A stretch of 64,000 nt of DNA from Gemmatimonadota bacterium (GTDB taxonomy: Bacteria; Gemmatimonadota; Gemmatimonadetes; Gemmatimonadales; GWC2-71-9), in contig JAZKBR010000004.1 in the NCBI GenBank assembly GCA_040388535.1, forward strand, positions 248,001 to 312,000, in the 5' to 3' direction. Position 1 is the first letter of the stretch; each line of letters opens with the position of its first letter. Below, one piece after another: positions 49,512 to 57,922 of this stretch. The position numbers and the translations under genes are program-made. Below the pieces are notes generated by a model that worked only from the letters and a program-made list of their open reading frames with translations, made no database searches and had not been told where the DNA came from.

Positions 49512-50264
49512 TTAGCCGCAGAGTACGCTGCCGCCGTTGACGTTGAGGATCTCGCCAGTGATGTGCCGCGCGAGATCGGAGAGCAGGAAGAGAATCGGAC
49601 CCGCGACATCGTCGACCGTGGCGATCCGTTCGAGCGGAATCGAGCGGGCGATCTCAGCGCGGCCATCCGCCACGAAGGCCGAGGCGCTCATCTCGGTATC
49701 GATCCACCCCGGCGCCACGCAGTTCACGGTAACCTGCGGGGCGCATTCAACCGCCAGTGACTTCACCAGGGCCATCATCGCGCCCTTTGACGCAGCGTAA
49801 TCCGCATGCATCGCTTCGCCGCGCTGGCCGGCCGTGCTGCCGACCATCACGATTCGCCCTCCGGGCGCGAGCAGACCCAGGGCGGCGCGCGTAGTCAGGA
49901 AGACGGCGTCAAGATTGGTGCGCATCGTCGCGCGCCACCGTTCGGGAGCCATCGACGACAGCGGCGTCTCGGCCGAGGGCCACACGCCGTGGTTCGCGAC
50001 AAAACCATCGAGCCCACCGAACGCCGCTTGCACTTCGGCGAAGAGCTGACTCACCCGCTGTGGGTCGCCCAGGTCGCCACCGCCCACATAGGCCCGCCGG
50101 CCCATGCCCCGGATCGCCCGCGCAACCGCATCGGCGTCGGCCCGACGGGTATGGTAGGTGATGCCGACATCCGCCCCGGCGCTGGCACAGAGTAGCGCGG
50201 TGGCCCGTCCGACTCCGCGCGATCCGCCTGTCACCAGCACCCGCTTTCCCACCAGCGAAATCAC
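49512..50264 (-). CDS. Short-chain dehydrogenase/reductase (FabG-like)
   Basis: A 250-residue classical SDR with NAD(P) motif TGGSRGVG near residue 12-19, NHGVW (in place of NAG), catalytic Ser in VGSTAGQRG and YAASK near 158, and VNCVAPGWIDT then TGEILNVNGG at the C-terminus. The start is GTG 50264, in a GTGA overlap with gmhA. The fold is that of 3-oxoacyl-ACP reductase, but with NHG in place of NNAG the substrate is unclear. It sits between gmhA and cca; a sugar or lipid substrate is possible. Cytoplasmic. Confidence 0.9.
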   Translation of the reverse strand: MISLVGKRVLVTGGSRGVGRATALLCASAGADVGITYHTRRADADAVARAIRGMGRRAYVGGGDLGDPQRVSQLFAEVQAAFGGLDGFVANHGVWPSAETPLSSMAPERWRATMRTNLDAVFLTTRAALGLLAPGGRIVMVGSTAGQRGEAMHADYAASKGAMMALVKSLAVECAPQVTVNCVAPGWIDTEMSASAFVADGRAEIARSIPLERIATVDDVAGPILFLLSDLARHITGEILNVNGGSVLCG

Positions 50265-50836
50265 GCGCCAAACTCGCCAGTCAGGATCGCGGCAATCTGA
50301 TGCTGGATGGCAAGGTGGATTTCCTGGATGTGGTTGACCCGATCATCGGCAACCACCACCGCGTGATCGACCAGCGTGCGCAATGCGCCGCCGCCCTGTC
50401 CGAGGAAACCAACGGTTGTGACTCCGATGGCACGCGCCGCGGTCACGGCCTCGATGCAATTGGCACTGTTGCCCGAGGTACTATGCACCACGAGCAAGTC
50501 GCCCGGTCGCGCGAGAGCCGACAGCTGCCGTGCAAAGAGCTGGTCGAAGCCGAAGTCATTCCCAGCCGCCGTGAGAACAGACGAATCGGTCGTCAAGGCG
50601 ATCGCGCGGAGCGCACGTCGCTGTCCGGCGTGGTAGCGCACGACGTATTCTGCCGCGATGTGCTGCGCGTCCGCGGCGGAGCCGCCGTTGCCAGCGAAGA
50701 AGAGCGTCCCACCCGAAGCCAGGCAGTGTCGCATGGCGGCCACGACGGGTGTCAGCTCGGCGCTCCGCTCCGCTGCGGCATTGGCGACGGTTGCAAGGGC
50801 ACGGAGCCCGCTCGCGATGCGTTCCTGGTCGGTCAT
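50261..50836 (-). CDS. gmhA: Sedoheptulose-7-phosphate isomerase GmhA
   Basis: A 191-residue SIS-domain isomerase making D-glycero-D-manno-heptose 7-phosphate, the first step of heptose synthesis for LPS core or S-layer/capsule. Visible motifs: FFAGNGGSAADAQHIAAEYVVRY, TDSSVLTAAGNDFGFDQLFARQL and VHSTSGNSANCIEAV, which are those of GmhA rather than generic SIS proteins. The Cys/Glu-containing C-terminal helix with HIQEIHLAIQHQI completes the active site. It overlaps the PHP phosphatase gene and the SDR gene by 4 bases each. The next enzyme of the pathway is encoded at 16930. Confidence 0.94.
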   Translation of the reverse strand: MTDQERIASGLRALATVANAAAERSAELTPVVAAMRHCLASGGTLFFAGNGGSAADAQHIAAEYVVRYHAGQRRALRAIALTTDSSVLTAAGNDFGFDQLFARQLSALARPGDLLVVHSTSGNSANCIEAVTAARAIGVTTVGFLGQGGGALRTLVDHAVVVADDRVNHIQEIHLAIQHQIAAILTGEFGA

Positions 50837-51588
50837 TCTTCGTCGAACATCCGGCGAACCTTGCTCCAGAGCGATGTCCGGATCTTCAAGGGGTCCACCT
50901 CGTAAATGGCCTGATCGTCGAGAATTGCCCGCGGGTTGGTATCGAGGAGCAGCAGCGCCTGATCGGCGCCATCAAGTTCGCTCAACCAGTCGAGCGCGGT
51001 GGCCACGCATCGCTCGTCGCCATGATTGTCGCCCGCCAGGATGTCAGCGAGGCCTTCGCGCACCAGATCGCGAGCGCGCTCGCCGCGCGACCGCGGCATG
51101 GTCAGCGTCGTGGCGTCGATCTGCATCACCGCGCCGAGGTCGCGCCACGCACGCACAGTCTCGACCGAACAGGAGGAATAGCGCTCCGGATGGGCCAGGA
51201 TCGGAACGAGCCCGGTGGCCAGCACATCGCTCAGCGCGCGCGAGACAATTTCGGCTGGCACCATTCGCGAAAACTCAACCAGGAGATAGCGGGTGCCGTT
51301 GATCGTCACCTTTCGCTCCGCGACCGCAGCCGGGATCGGCCGATCGAGCATGATCTCCGCGCCACGGTGGAGCGTGATCCCTTCCGGCACCTCAGCCGTC
51401 AACGCCGCCCACGCGACATCGTAGGCCGCCGGGAAGCCATCCCCCGCGCGTGACGCGAGCAGGTGCGGGGTACAGGCAACATTGGTGACTCCCTTCGACG
51501 CAAACGAGCGCAGCACGCGCACCGATTGCTGCACACTCCGGGATCCATCATCCACACCCGGCAGGAGGTGCCCGTGGAGATCGATCAT
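50833..51588 (-). CDS. PHP-family tyrosine-protein phosphatase (CpsB/CapC/YwqE-like)
   Basis: A 251-residue metal-dependent phosphotyrosine phosphatase of the PHP family. The N-terminal MIDLHGHLLPGVDDGSRS has the first metal-binding His pair, then VTNVACTPHLL, HRGAEIML, YLLVEFSRM, PILAHPERY and the late GDNHGDER, in the order seen in CpsB/YwqE. These enzymes dephosphorylate the Tyr tail of BY-kinases and so control capsule production. The Wzc-like kinase is at 31734, about 19 kb away. ATG 51588 overlaps the small upstream gene by 4 bases. Confidence 0.92.
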   Translation of the reverse strand: MIDLHGHLLPGVDDGSRSVQQSVRVLRSFASKGVTNVACTPHLLASRAGDGFPAAYDVAWAALTAEVPEGITLHRGAEIMLDRPIPAAVAERKVTINGTRYLLVEFSRMVPAEIVSRALSDVLATGLVPILAHPERYSSCSVETVRAWRDLGAVMQIDATTLTMPRSRGERARDLVREGLADILAGDNHGDERCVATALDWLSELDGADQALLLLDTNPRAILDDQAIYEVDPLKIRTSLWSKVRRMFDEE

Positions 51589-51890
51589 GCCACACCCGCG
51601 CGGACACGCAGCATCGCCGCGTCATCCGCGAGCGTGGCAGGGGAACGCTCGGCGGTCGCGAGCAATGCCAGGGTAATCAGTGCATCGGCGGCCAGCAGGT
51701 CGAGTGCGGTGTCGCGACCGCGCCCCGCCGCGGTGGCGGCGGCCAGCGCGGCGTCGCCGGCTTCGGCGAGCCGCAACATCAGCGGGCCCTCAGTCGCGGC
51801 ACGGAAGTGAGTTATCACTTGCTCACGCAGCCGAGCGGGCGCACCCGTCGTATGGCTGGTCAGCCATTCATCGTCGCCGGCCTGGGTCAT
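51585..51890 (-). CDS. Hypothetical protein, 101 aa
   Basis: A small protein with no recognised family. It starts MTQAGDDEWLTSHTTGAPARLREQ (ATG 51890), in a 4-base overlap with the alaS stop, and overlaps the PHP phosphatase ATG by 4 bases. The sequence is mostly alpha-helical, Ala/Leu-rich (AALAAATAAGRGRDTALDLLAADALITLALLATAE), without signal peptide, Cys or catalytic-looking motif. Its codon use matches neighbours. Tight coupling on both sides suggests a real gene; a helical-bundle adaptor is one possibility, purely inferred. Confidence 0.75.
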   Translation of the reverse strand: MTQAGDDEWLTSHTTGAPARLREQVITHFRAATEGPLMLRLAEAGDAALAAATAAGRGRDTALDLLAADALITLALLATAERSPATLADDAAMLRVRAGVA

Positions 51891-54496
51891 CGCGCCATCC
51901 ACTCCTGCAACAATCCCGGGAGTTGCTCCACGACGGTCTGCTCGGCACTGTCGACGGCAAGCGAACCACTGGCGAAGGTGGGACGTCCCCCGCCCCGGCC
52001 GCCGAACTTCGCCGTGACCAGCTTCATGAGCGCGTTGGCGTCCTTGCCTCCTGCGATGAGATCGTCGGTCACGGCAAAGGAGACGGCCGAAGGCACCGCC
52101 GGATTCACCAGCGCGAGCACTGCGGACGACCTGGTCTCGTTGCGGAAGGCATCGGCAATCTCACCGAGTTGCCCACGATCTTCTGCAACCGTGTTGCTCA
52201 CGTGCAGCGTGATGTTGCCCGCGAGGATCTGGCGCGCACTGCCGCCCCCACCGCCCTTGAGCGCTTCCGCCAGCTTGAGCTCCAGCTTTTCGCGCTCAGC
52301 GAGGAGGGCGTCGAGCTTGCGCTCCAGCTGATCAGGCTGCGCCCGCAGCTGACCCGCGATCCGGGCAAGTCGCGTTTCCAGCTCGCGGACGTGTGCGTAG
52401 GCCTGGCGCCCCGTCGTGGCTTCGACACGCCGGACACCGGCAGCGACGCCACCTTGCGAGGCAAAGCGGAAGAGACCGATTTCTCCGGCGCTCCGTACGT
52501 GCGTCCCGCCGCAGAGTTCGATCGAGTCGCCGATCTGAACGACGCGCACCAGGTCGCCGTACTTGTCCGCAAAGAACGCCATCGCGCCGAGTGCGAGCGC
52601 ATCGGGGAGCGCCATCTCGCGAATCGAGGTCGTGGCGTTCTCGAGGATCATCGCATTGACCGCACCCTCGATGTCGCTGAGCTGTGCCGGTTCGATCGGC
52701 GCGTGATGCGAGAAGTCGAAACGCAGCCGCCCGGGCTCCACGAGGGAGCCCTGCTGGCGGACGTGACTGCCCAGCGCGCGCCGCAGCTCCATATGAGCGA
52801 GGTGCGTGGCCGAGTGATTGCGTTCGATGTCGTGACGCCGGGTGACATCGACCATCGCGTGCACTCGCCCGGGCGCGAAGGTTCCTTCGAGTCGACCGAT
52901 GAGCCGCTGCCCGACCTCGGCGTCCTTCTGCACGTCGTCGACGTGGAAGGTCCACCCTTCGCCAGTGACGACACCGGTGTCGGCGGTCTGCCCGCCCGAG
53001 GTTGCATAGAACGGGCTCTCTCGCAGCACCATCACGCCGGCGGCTGCGTCGGTCGCAGATGTCAACGGTTCGGTCTCTGCCTCCTGCGAGTCGTACCCGA
53101 TGAACTGCGATCGGCGACCATCCCCGAGCGAGATCACCGGGGCAGCCGCCCCCTTCGCCGCCGCACCGCTGCCGCGTGCGGCCCGGCTCCGTTCCCGCTG
53201 CTCCTTCATCGCGGCGTCGAAGCCGGCGATGTCGACCGTCACGCCGTGCTCGGATGCGATCAGTTCGGTGAGGTCGATCGGGAATCCGAAGGTGTCGAAG
53301 AGTCGGAACGCCTCATCGCCGGGGATGGTCTTGGCGCCGCTGGCGAAGATCAGGTCGAGCCGTTCCTGTCCCGCGTCGATGGTATCGAAGAAGCCCTTCT
53401 CTTCCTTGAGGATCACTTCGGCGATGCGCGCCTGTTCGGTGATCAGCGCGGGGTAGGCATCGCCCATCAACGCCACGACGGTTGGCACCATGTGGACCAG
53501 CGTCGGTTCGCGCCGGCCCAGCAACCACGCGTGACGGACCGCGCGGCGAAGGATCCGGCGGAGCACGAAGCCGCGACCGTCATTGCCGGGGTAGACACCA
53601 TCGAGCAAGAGGAAGGTGACCGAGCGCGCGTGATCCGCAAGCACCCGATAGGAAATCCCGGTGCCCTCGGGGCCTCCCGGATAGGCCGCACCAACGAGCC
53701 GTTCGACATCGGCGATCAGCGGGCGGAACGCGTCAGTATGGAAGTTGTCGTCTTCGCCCTGCATCACCGCCGTGATCCGCTCGAGGCCGGCGCCGGTATC
53801 GACGCTCGGCTTGGGCAGCGGGGTCAGGGTGCCGTCGACGCTCCGGTCGAACTGCATGAACACGAGATTCCAGATCTCGAGAAAACGACCGGCCTCACCG
53901 AGCTCTTCGAATTCTGCCTGGGTGTAAATCCGGGCCGGATCGCCGGGCTTCCAGTCCACGTCAACAAAGATTTCGGAGCAAGGCCCGCACGGCCCCGTGT
54001 CTCCCATCTGCCAGAAGTTGTCCTTGTCGCCCAGGCCATAGATCGAGCTCGCGGGCAGGCCTGCGATTTCCTGCCAGAGCGCGCGCGCCTCATCGTCGGT
54101 GTGGTGCACGGTGACCCGGAGCCGGTCTGGTGGCAGCCCGAGATACTTCGGTGAGGTCACAAACTCCCACGCAAACGCAATCGCATCGCGCTTGAAATAG
54201 TCGCCGAAGGAGAAGTTGCCGAGCATCTCGAAGAAGGTGTGATGCCGTCGCGTCTGGCCCACCTGCTCGAGGTCGTTGTGCTTGCCGCCGGCGCGAACGC
54301 ACTTCTGGCAGGTAGTCGCGCGGAGGTACGGGCGAGGGTCCTGGCCCAGAAAGGTCCGCTTGAACTGGACCATGCCGGCGTTGGTGAAGAGGAGCGTCGG
54401 GTCGTCCTTGGGCTCGAGCGACGACGACGGGACCTCGGTATGGCCACGGGCGGCGAAGAAGTCGAGGAACGATCGGCGAATATGGGAGGCGTTCAT
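51887..54496 (-). CDS. alaS: Alanine-tRNA ligase
   Basis: AlaRS charges tRNA-Ala and edits misacylated Ser and Gly. The 869-residue protein starts MNASHIRRSFLDFFAARGHTEVPSSSL with the class II catalytic core (motif 2 NAGMVQFKRTFLG, TCQKCVRAGGKHNDLEQVG), GCGPCSEI-like segment GDTGPCGPCSEIFVD, an editing domain with HSATHLAH near 560 and LCGGTHVRSAGEIGLF near 662 (zinc ligands), a coiled coil and the C-Ala/DHHA1 domain. Length is standard. It is 44 bases after recX (54541) on the minus strand; the order recA-recX-alaS is widespread. Confidence 0.98.
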   Translation of the reverse strand: MNASHIRRSFLDFFAARGHTEVPSSSLEPKDDPTLLFTNAGMVQFKRTFLGQDPRPYLRATTCQKCVRAGGKHNDLEQVGQTRRHHTFFEMLGNFSFGDYFKRDAIAFAWEFVTSPKYLGLPPDRLRVTVHHTDDEARALWQEIAGLPASSIYGLGDKDNFWQMGDTGPCGPCSEIFVDVDWKPGDPARIYTQAEFEELGEAGRFLEIWNLVFMQFDRSVDGTLTPLPKPSVDTGAGLERITAVMQGEDDNFHTDAFRPLIADVERLVGAAYPGGPEGTGISYRVLADHARSVTFLLLDGVYPGNDGRGFVLRRILRRAVRHAWLLGRREPTLVHMVPTVVALMGDAYPALITEQARIAEVILKEEKGFFDTIDAGQERLDLIFASGAKTIPGDEAFRLFDTFGFPIDLTELIASEHGVTVDIAGFDAAMKEQRERSRAARGSGAAAKGAAAPVISLGDGRRSQFIGYDSQEAETEPLTSATDAAAGVMVLRESPFYATSGGQTADTGVVTGEGWTFHVDDVQKDAEVGQRLIGRLEGTFAPGRVHAMVDVTRRHDIERNHSATHLAHMELRRALGSHVRQQGSLVEPGRLRFDFSHHAPIEPAQLSDIEGAVNAMILENATTSIREMALPDALALGAMAFFADKYGDLVRVVQIGDSIELCGGTHVRSAGEIGLFRFASQGGVAAGVRRVEATTGRQAYAHVRELETRLARIAGQLRAQPDQLERKLDALLAEREKLELKLAEALKGGGGGSARQILAGNITLHVSNTVAEDRGQLGEIADAFRNETRSSAVLALVNPAVPSAVSFAVTDDLIAGGKDANALMKLVTAKFGGRGGGRPTFASGSLAVDSAEQTVVEQLPGLLQEWMAR

Positions 54497-54540
54497 GCCG
54501 AAAATCTAACGGGAGAGCGGCCATCCCCGGGAGGAACCGG

Positions 54541-55170
54541 CTATCCCTCGCGGAGTACACTCTCGAGGACGCCACGGACCTCCGAGCCGCGGAAGCCGCG
54601 GCGTGCGAGGTACGCGGCCAGTCGGCGCCGGCGTGCCTCGGGTGAGAGCCCGCGCAGCTGGGACGCACGCTTCCGGGCGAGCGCCAGGGGCTGGGCCAGT
54701 GGATCGTCGACGCTCTGCTCCAGCTCATGGACAGTCTGGCCAATCACCTCACGATCGATCCCGAGCAGCGCCAGATCGTGGCGCAGCCGATCGGGCCCTC
54801 GCCCGCGCCGGCTTCGGGCCGCCACGTACTCCCGTGCAAAGCCAAGATCGTCGAGGAGCCGCAGCGCAGTCAGGCGGGTGATCGCCGCGGCAACAGCAGC
54901 GACCGAGTGGCCCTTTCGTTCGAGTTTGCGGGACAATTCTGTGGTGCCGTGGGCCCGTCGCTCCAGCGACCGCATCCCCGAGCGAACGGCCCCCTCTTCT
55001 TCGGCCGCGGCATCGAGCCGGGCCACCGCGTCACCGGAAAGGACAGTCCCCTCAACGAGGCCGAGTGTACGCACCACATCGGCCGGGACGGTCCAGGCCG
55101 GACGGCCCCCGACGAGCACCCGGGTGCTGCCCGGGCGTCGCGGATCGGGGACCAGTCCGTCAATGATCAC
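54541..55170 (-). CDS. recX: Regulatory protein RecX
   Basis: RecX inhibits RecA filaments. The 209-residue protein starts at GTG 55170 overlapping the recA stop (TGA) by 4 bases. The N-terminal third ([36 protein letters not shown]) is a non-helical arm typical of the RecX proteins of high-GC phyla, followed by three repeats of the three-helix RecX domain, with [46 protein letters not shown], and [16 protein letters not shown]. Position after recA is diagnostic. Confidence 0.94.
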   Translation of the reverse strand: MIIDGLVPDPRRPGSTRVLVGGRPAWTVPADVVRTLGLVEGTVLSGDAVARLDAAAEEEGAVRSGMRSLERRAHGTTELSRKLERKGHSVAAVAAAITRLTALRLLDDLGFAREYVAARSRRGRGPDRLRHDLALLGIDREVIGQTVHELEQSVDDPLAQPLALARKRASQLRGLSPEARRRRLAAYLARRGFRGSEVRGVLESVLREG

Positions 55171-56222
55171 TCCGCGTCTTCCTCATCCGGAGTGCCGGCG
55201 CCCGCAGCTGCCAGGATGCCAAGAGACTCCTTGACCTTGGCCTCGACTTCCGCGAGCAGCGCGTGGTTGTCCTTGAGGAAGAGTTTGGCATTCTCCCGCC
55301 CCTGCCCGATTCGCTGATCGCCGTAGGAATACCAGGCGCCCGACTTCTGGATGATACCGGCTTCGCTGGCAATGTCGACCACGAGCCCGGTATGCGAGAT
55401 CCCTTCGTCGAACATCACATCGAACTCGGCCTGCTTGAACGGGGGGGCCACCTTGTTCTTGACGACCTTGACCCGTACGTGCGAACCGATGACGGCTTCG
55501 CGCTCCTTGACCGGGCCGATCCGCCGGATGTCGAGGCGCAGCGAAGCGTAGAACTTCAGCGCCTTGCCCCCGGTGGTGGTCTCCGGGTTGCCGAACATCA
55601 CGCCGATCTTCTCGCGCAGCTGATTGATGAAGACCACGGCGCAATTCGTCCGGTTGATGGCACCGGCCAGCTTGCGCAGCGCCTGACTCATCAGTCGCGC
55701 CTGCAGGCCCATGTGCGAATCGCCCATTTCGCCTTCGATTTCGGCCTTCGGCACCAGCGCCGCCACCGAGTCGATCACCACCAGGTCGACAGCCCCGGAA
55801 CGCACCAGGATCTCGACAATTTCGAGGGCCTGTTCGCCGGTATCGGGCTGTGAAACGAGGAGGTTGTCAACGTCGACACCGAGCTTGCGGGCGTATTCGG
55901 TGTCGAGCGCGTGCTCGGCGTCGACGTAGGCCGCGACTCCGCCGGCCTTCTGGACGTTGGCGACCAGGTGCAAACAGAGCGTGGTCTTGCCCGACGATTC
56001 GGGACCGTAGATCTCGGTGATACGTCCGCGCGGAATCCCGCCAATGCCCGTCGCCGCATCGAGATTGATGGCACCGGTGGAGATGGCAGCCACCCGGACC
56101 CGGGGCTTGTCGGAGCCCATCCGCATAATGGCGCCCTTGCCGAGCTGCTTCTCGATCTGGGCGATGGCCAGATTCAATGCCTTCCGCTTGTCCTGATCGA
56201 GACGGGTCTCTTCGACGGCCAT
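55167..56222 (-). CDS. recA: Recombinase RecA
   Basis: RecA forms the ATP-dependent filament for homologous recombination and SOS co-protease activity. The 351-residue protein starts [36 protein letters not shown]; Walker A GPESSGKT is at 73-80, Walker [14 protein letters not shown]1/L2 regions [22 protein letters not shown] and [21 protein letters not shown], and a C-terminal acidic tail ending EEDAE. ATG 56222 was chosen over the in-frame extension to 56276 because the family begins there. A 161-bp leader precedes it. Confidence 0.99.
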   Translation of the reverse strand: MAVEETRLDQDKRKALNLAIAQIEKQLGKGAIMRMGSDKPRVRVAAISTGAINLDAATGIGGIPRGRITEIYGPESSGKTTLCLHLVANVQKAGGVAAYVDAEHALDTEYARKLGVDVDNLLVSQPDTGEQALEIVEILVRSGAVDLVVIDSVAALVPKAEIEGEMGDSHMGLQARLMSQALRKLAGAINRTNCAVVFINQLREKIGVMFGNPETTTGGKALKFYASLRLDIRRIGPVKEREAVIGSHVRVKVVKNKVAPPFKQAEFDVMFDEGISHTGLVVDIASEAGIIQKSGAWYSYGDQRIGQGRENAKLFLKDNHALLAEVEAKVKESLGILAAAGAGTPDEEDAE

Positions 56223-56283
56223 AGGGTCCTCGGTGTGGTATGAAGGGTCAGGAACTGATGATCTGCTGCGTATCACGATGATA

Positions 56284-56335
56284 GTGGAGCAAAACGCTCC
56301 ACATACCTACTGTATTCAAGCTAATACCGAAGTAT
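56284..56335 (-). promoter_or_regulatory. Two short hairpins in the recA leader (inverted repeats)
   Basis: In the 161-bp gap upstream of recA two symmetric elements lie 21 bases apart. One is a 7-bp stem GTGGAGC/GCTCCAC with a 5-base loop (56284-56302). The other, read on the minus strand, is ATAC-TTCG-GTAT (56324-56335), a 4-bp stem closed by a cTTCGg tetraloop. They lie 60-115 bases before the recA ATG. Either could be an SOS-type operator or a structured leader; no consensus LexA box from proteobacteria or Bacillus was recognised. Confidence 0.4.
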
Positions 56336-56383
56336 CACCGAAGCAATAGTCTCAGCGTGTAGTGTTTTGCGTCATATTTTTGG

Positions 56384-56788
56384 CTAGCGCCACCCGGGGC
56401 GCCACGCGTCTTCGATATGGCGCAGCGCCATTGCCCCTGGGCCGGGCCCAGAAAGCGCGATGACATCGAACCGGTAGTTCTCGTTCGGTCCACCGCTCCG
56501 GAGGATCCAGGCCCAGGCCGCCCGCTCGATGGCGCGACGCTTCTTGAAGCCGATCGCCTCTTCGCCTGCCCCACAGGCGTCCGTGCGGCGCACTTTGACC
56601 TCGACGAAGGCCACGATCCCTCCGCGGCGCGCGATGAGGTCGAGATCGTGGCGACCCAGCCGCCAACGATGCGCCAGGACTTTCCACCCCCGCGCTTCGA
56701 GCCACCGGCCAGCCACAACCTCCGCCTCCCAGCCGAGTCGATGGCGGGGGTCGGTCCAGTCGGCGGGTGGGATACGCGGTGTTGGCAT
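56384..56788 (-). CDS. yraN: YraN/UPF0102 family endonuclease-like protein
   Basis: A 134-residue member of the YraN family with the Holliday-junction-resolvase-like fold. It has GWEAEVVAGRWLEARGWKVLAHRWRLGRHDLDLIARRGGIVAFVEVKVRR, where G-x-G/H-x-D-L-I and E-V-K are the nuclease-like metal motif. The remainder (FKKRRAIERAAWAWI, YRFDVIAL) is typical. The biochemical role is unproven. ATG 56788 starts MPTPRIPPADW. It lies upstream of recA in the same direction and 100 bases after the AI-2E-type gene. Confidence 0.92.
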   Translation of the reverse strand: MPTPRIPPADWTDPRHRLGWEAEVVAGRWLEARGWKVLAHRWRLGRHDLDLIARRGGIVAFVEVKVRRTDACGAGEEAIGFKKRRAIERAAWAWILRSGGPNENYRFDVIALSGPGPGAMALRHIEDAWRPGWR

Positions 56789-56887
56789 GCGCGGATGATG
56801 GCACGACAAGGCGCGCGAGAAGCGACCCGGTTTACGCGGGAGTGGGCAGCGGAGCGCGAACGATTGTGAGCGAGGCCAGCGAAAAAG

Positions 56888-57922
56888 CTAGTCGACCATT
56901 ACCCGACGGACTTCGGGGGCAAACTCCTGGATCAGCTTTCGGAGGGTGATCGTGACCGGCACGGCGAGCACCATCCCGATCGGACCGAGGAGCCAGTTCC
57001 AGAAGACCAGAGAGAAGAAGACGGCAACGATCGAGATCTCGAAGCCGCGCTGCATGAATCGCGGTTTGAGGATATCGCCGAGCAGGAAGTTCAGCACCGC
57101 AAAGACGGCCAGCAGCGTCAGGGCGCGCTGGACACCATGTTCGAGGAGGGTGATCAGCACCACGGGGATGATCGCGATCACTCCGCCGATGACCGGAATG
57201 AAACCGAGCAGGAAATAGAGTACGACCCAGGTCGGGATATACGGCACGCCTGCAGCGATCAGCAGCACCGTGTACATCACCGATCCCACCAGGCCGACCA
57301 TGGCGGTGATCCCGATGTACTTCTGCAGATCCGCACTCATCTCGCCGAAGCGGATCAGCAGCGTGCGGTTGGTGTGATCGGCTTCGTCGAGGGCCTTGAA
57401 CAGGATCGCCAGCTCGATGAGCAGAAGCGCTGTGATCACCATGACGAAGAACGAATGGCCGAGTTCGGAGAGGATCGTCCCGGCAATCGACGCCGCCGGC
57501 CCCAGCATGGCAGCCGGATCGAGCGCGTCGATGGTCGAGAAGCCGCTGGTGTCGATACCCGCGCGCTGCAGCCGGGCAAAGAGATTGTCCCGCAGGGCCG
57601 CGAGCTGGGTGCCGTACTCGGGGAGTCGGTGTGACAGCTCGGCAACCGATGCGCCGACCATCCCGACCACCACGGCACCGCCGATGAAGACAATGAGCAG
57701 GGTGAGCGTCACCGCGAGCCAGCGCGGGACGCGGTGGCGCATCAGGAAACGCATCAGCGGCGAGAGTACCTGCGCCAGCAGGAGCGCGACCAGAAAGGGC
57801 GTGAGCGTCGGCGTCACGGCCTTGATCCCCGCGAGAATCACGACCAGACAGGCCGCCGCGATCAGCCCGCGCATCAGCGGCGGCAGTGACGCTCCACGCA
57901 TTGACACGACAGGATCACTCAT
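56888..57922 (-). CDS. AI-2E family transporter (TqsA/PerM-like)
   Basis: A 344-residue membrane protein with seven to eight hydrophobic segments. It has TPTLTPFLVALLLAQVLSPLMRFLMRHRVPRWLAVTLTLL, and the family segment PYIPTWVVLYFLLGFIPVIGGVIAIIPVVLI, and VFFSLVFWNWLLGPIGMVLAVPVTITLRKL near the C-terminus, as in the TqsA/YhhT/PerM group. Members export autoinducer-2 or serve as antiporters; substrate is unknown. ATG 57922 overlaps the ftsK stop by 4 bases. Confidence 0.92.
   Translation of the reverse strand: MSDPVVSMRGASLPPLMRGLIAAACLVVILAGIKAVTPTLTPFLVALLLAQVLSPLMRFLMRHRVPRWLAVTLTLLIVFIGGAVVVGMVGASVAELSHRLPEYGTQLAALRDNLFARLQRAGIDTSGFSTIDALDPAAMLGPAASIAGTILSELGHSFFVMVITALLLIELAILFKALDEADHTNRTLLIRFGEMSADLQKYIGITAMVGLVGSVMYTVLLIAAGVPYIPTWVVLYFLLGFIPVIGGVIAIIPVVLITLLEHGVQRALTLLAVFAVLNFLLGDILKPRFMQRGFEISIVAVFFSLVFWNWLLGPIGMVLAVPVTITLRKLIQEFAPEVRRVMVD

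Noticed and set aside
51680-54154. Plus-strand open frame of 824 codons opposite alaS
   Set aside because: It is fully antisense to a complete alanyl-tRNA synthetase gene and has no domain, signal peptide or plausible start; long antisense frames arise in GC-rich DNA. The same applies to frames opposite ftsK (57886-60204) and wzc (32406-34442).
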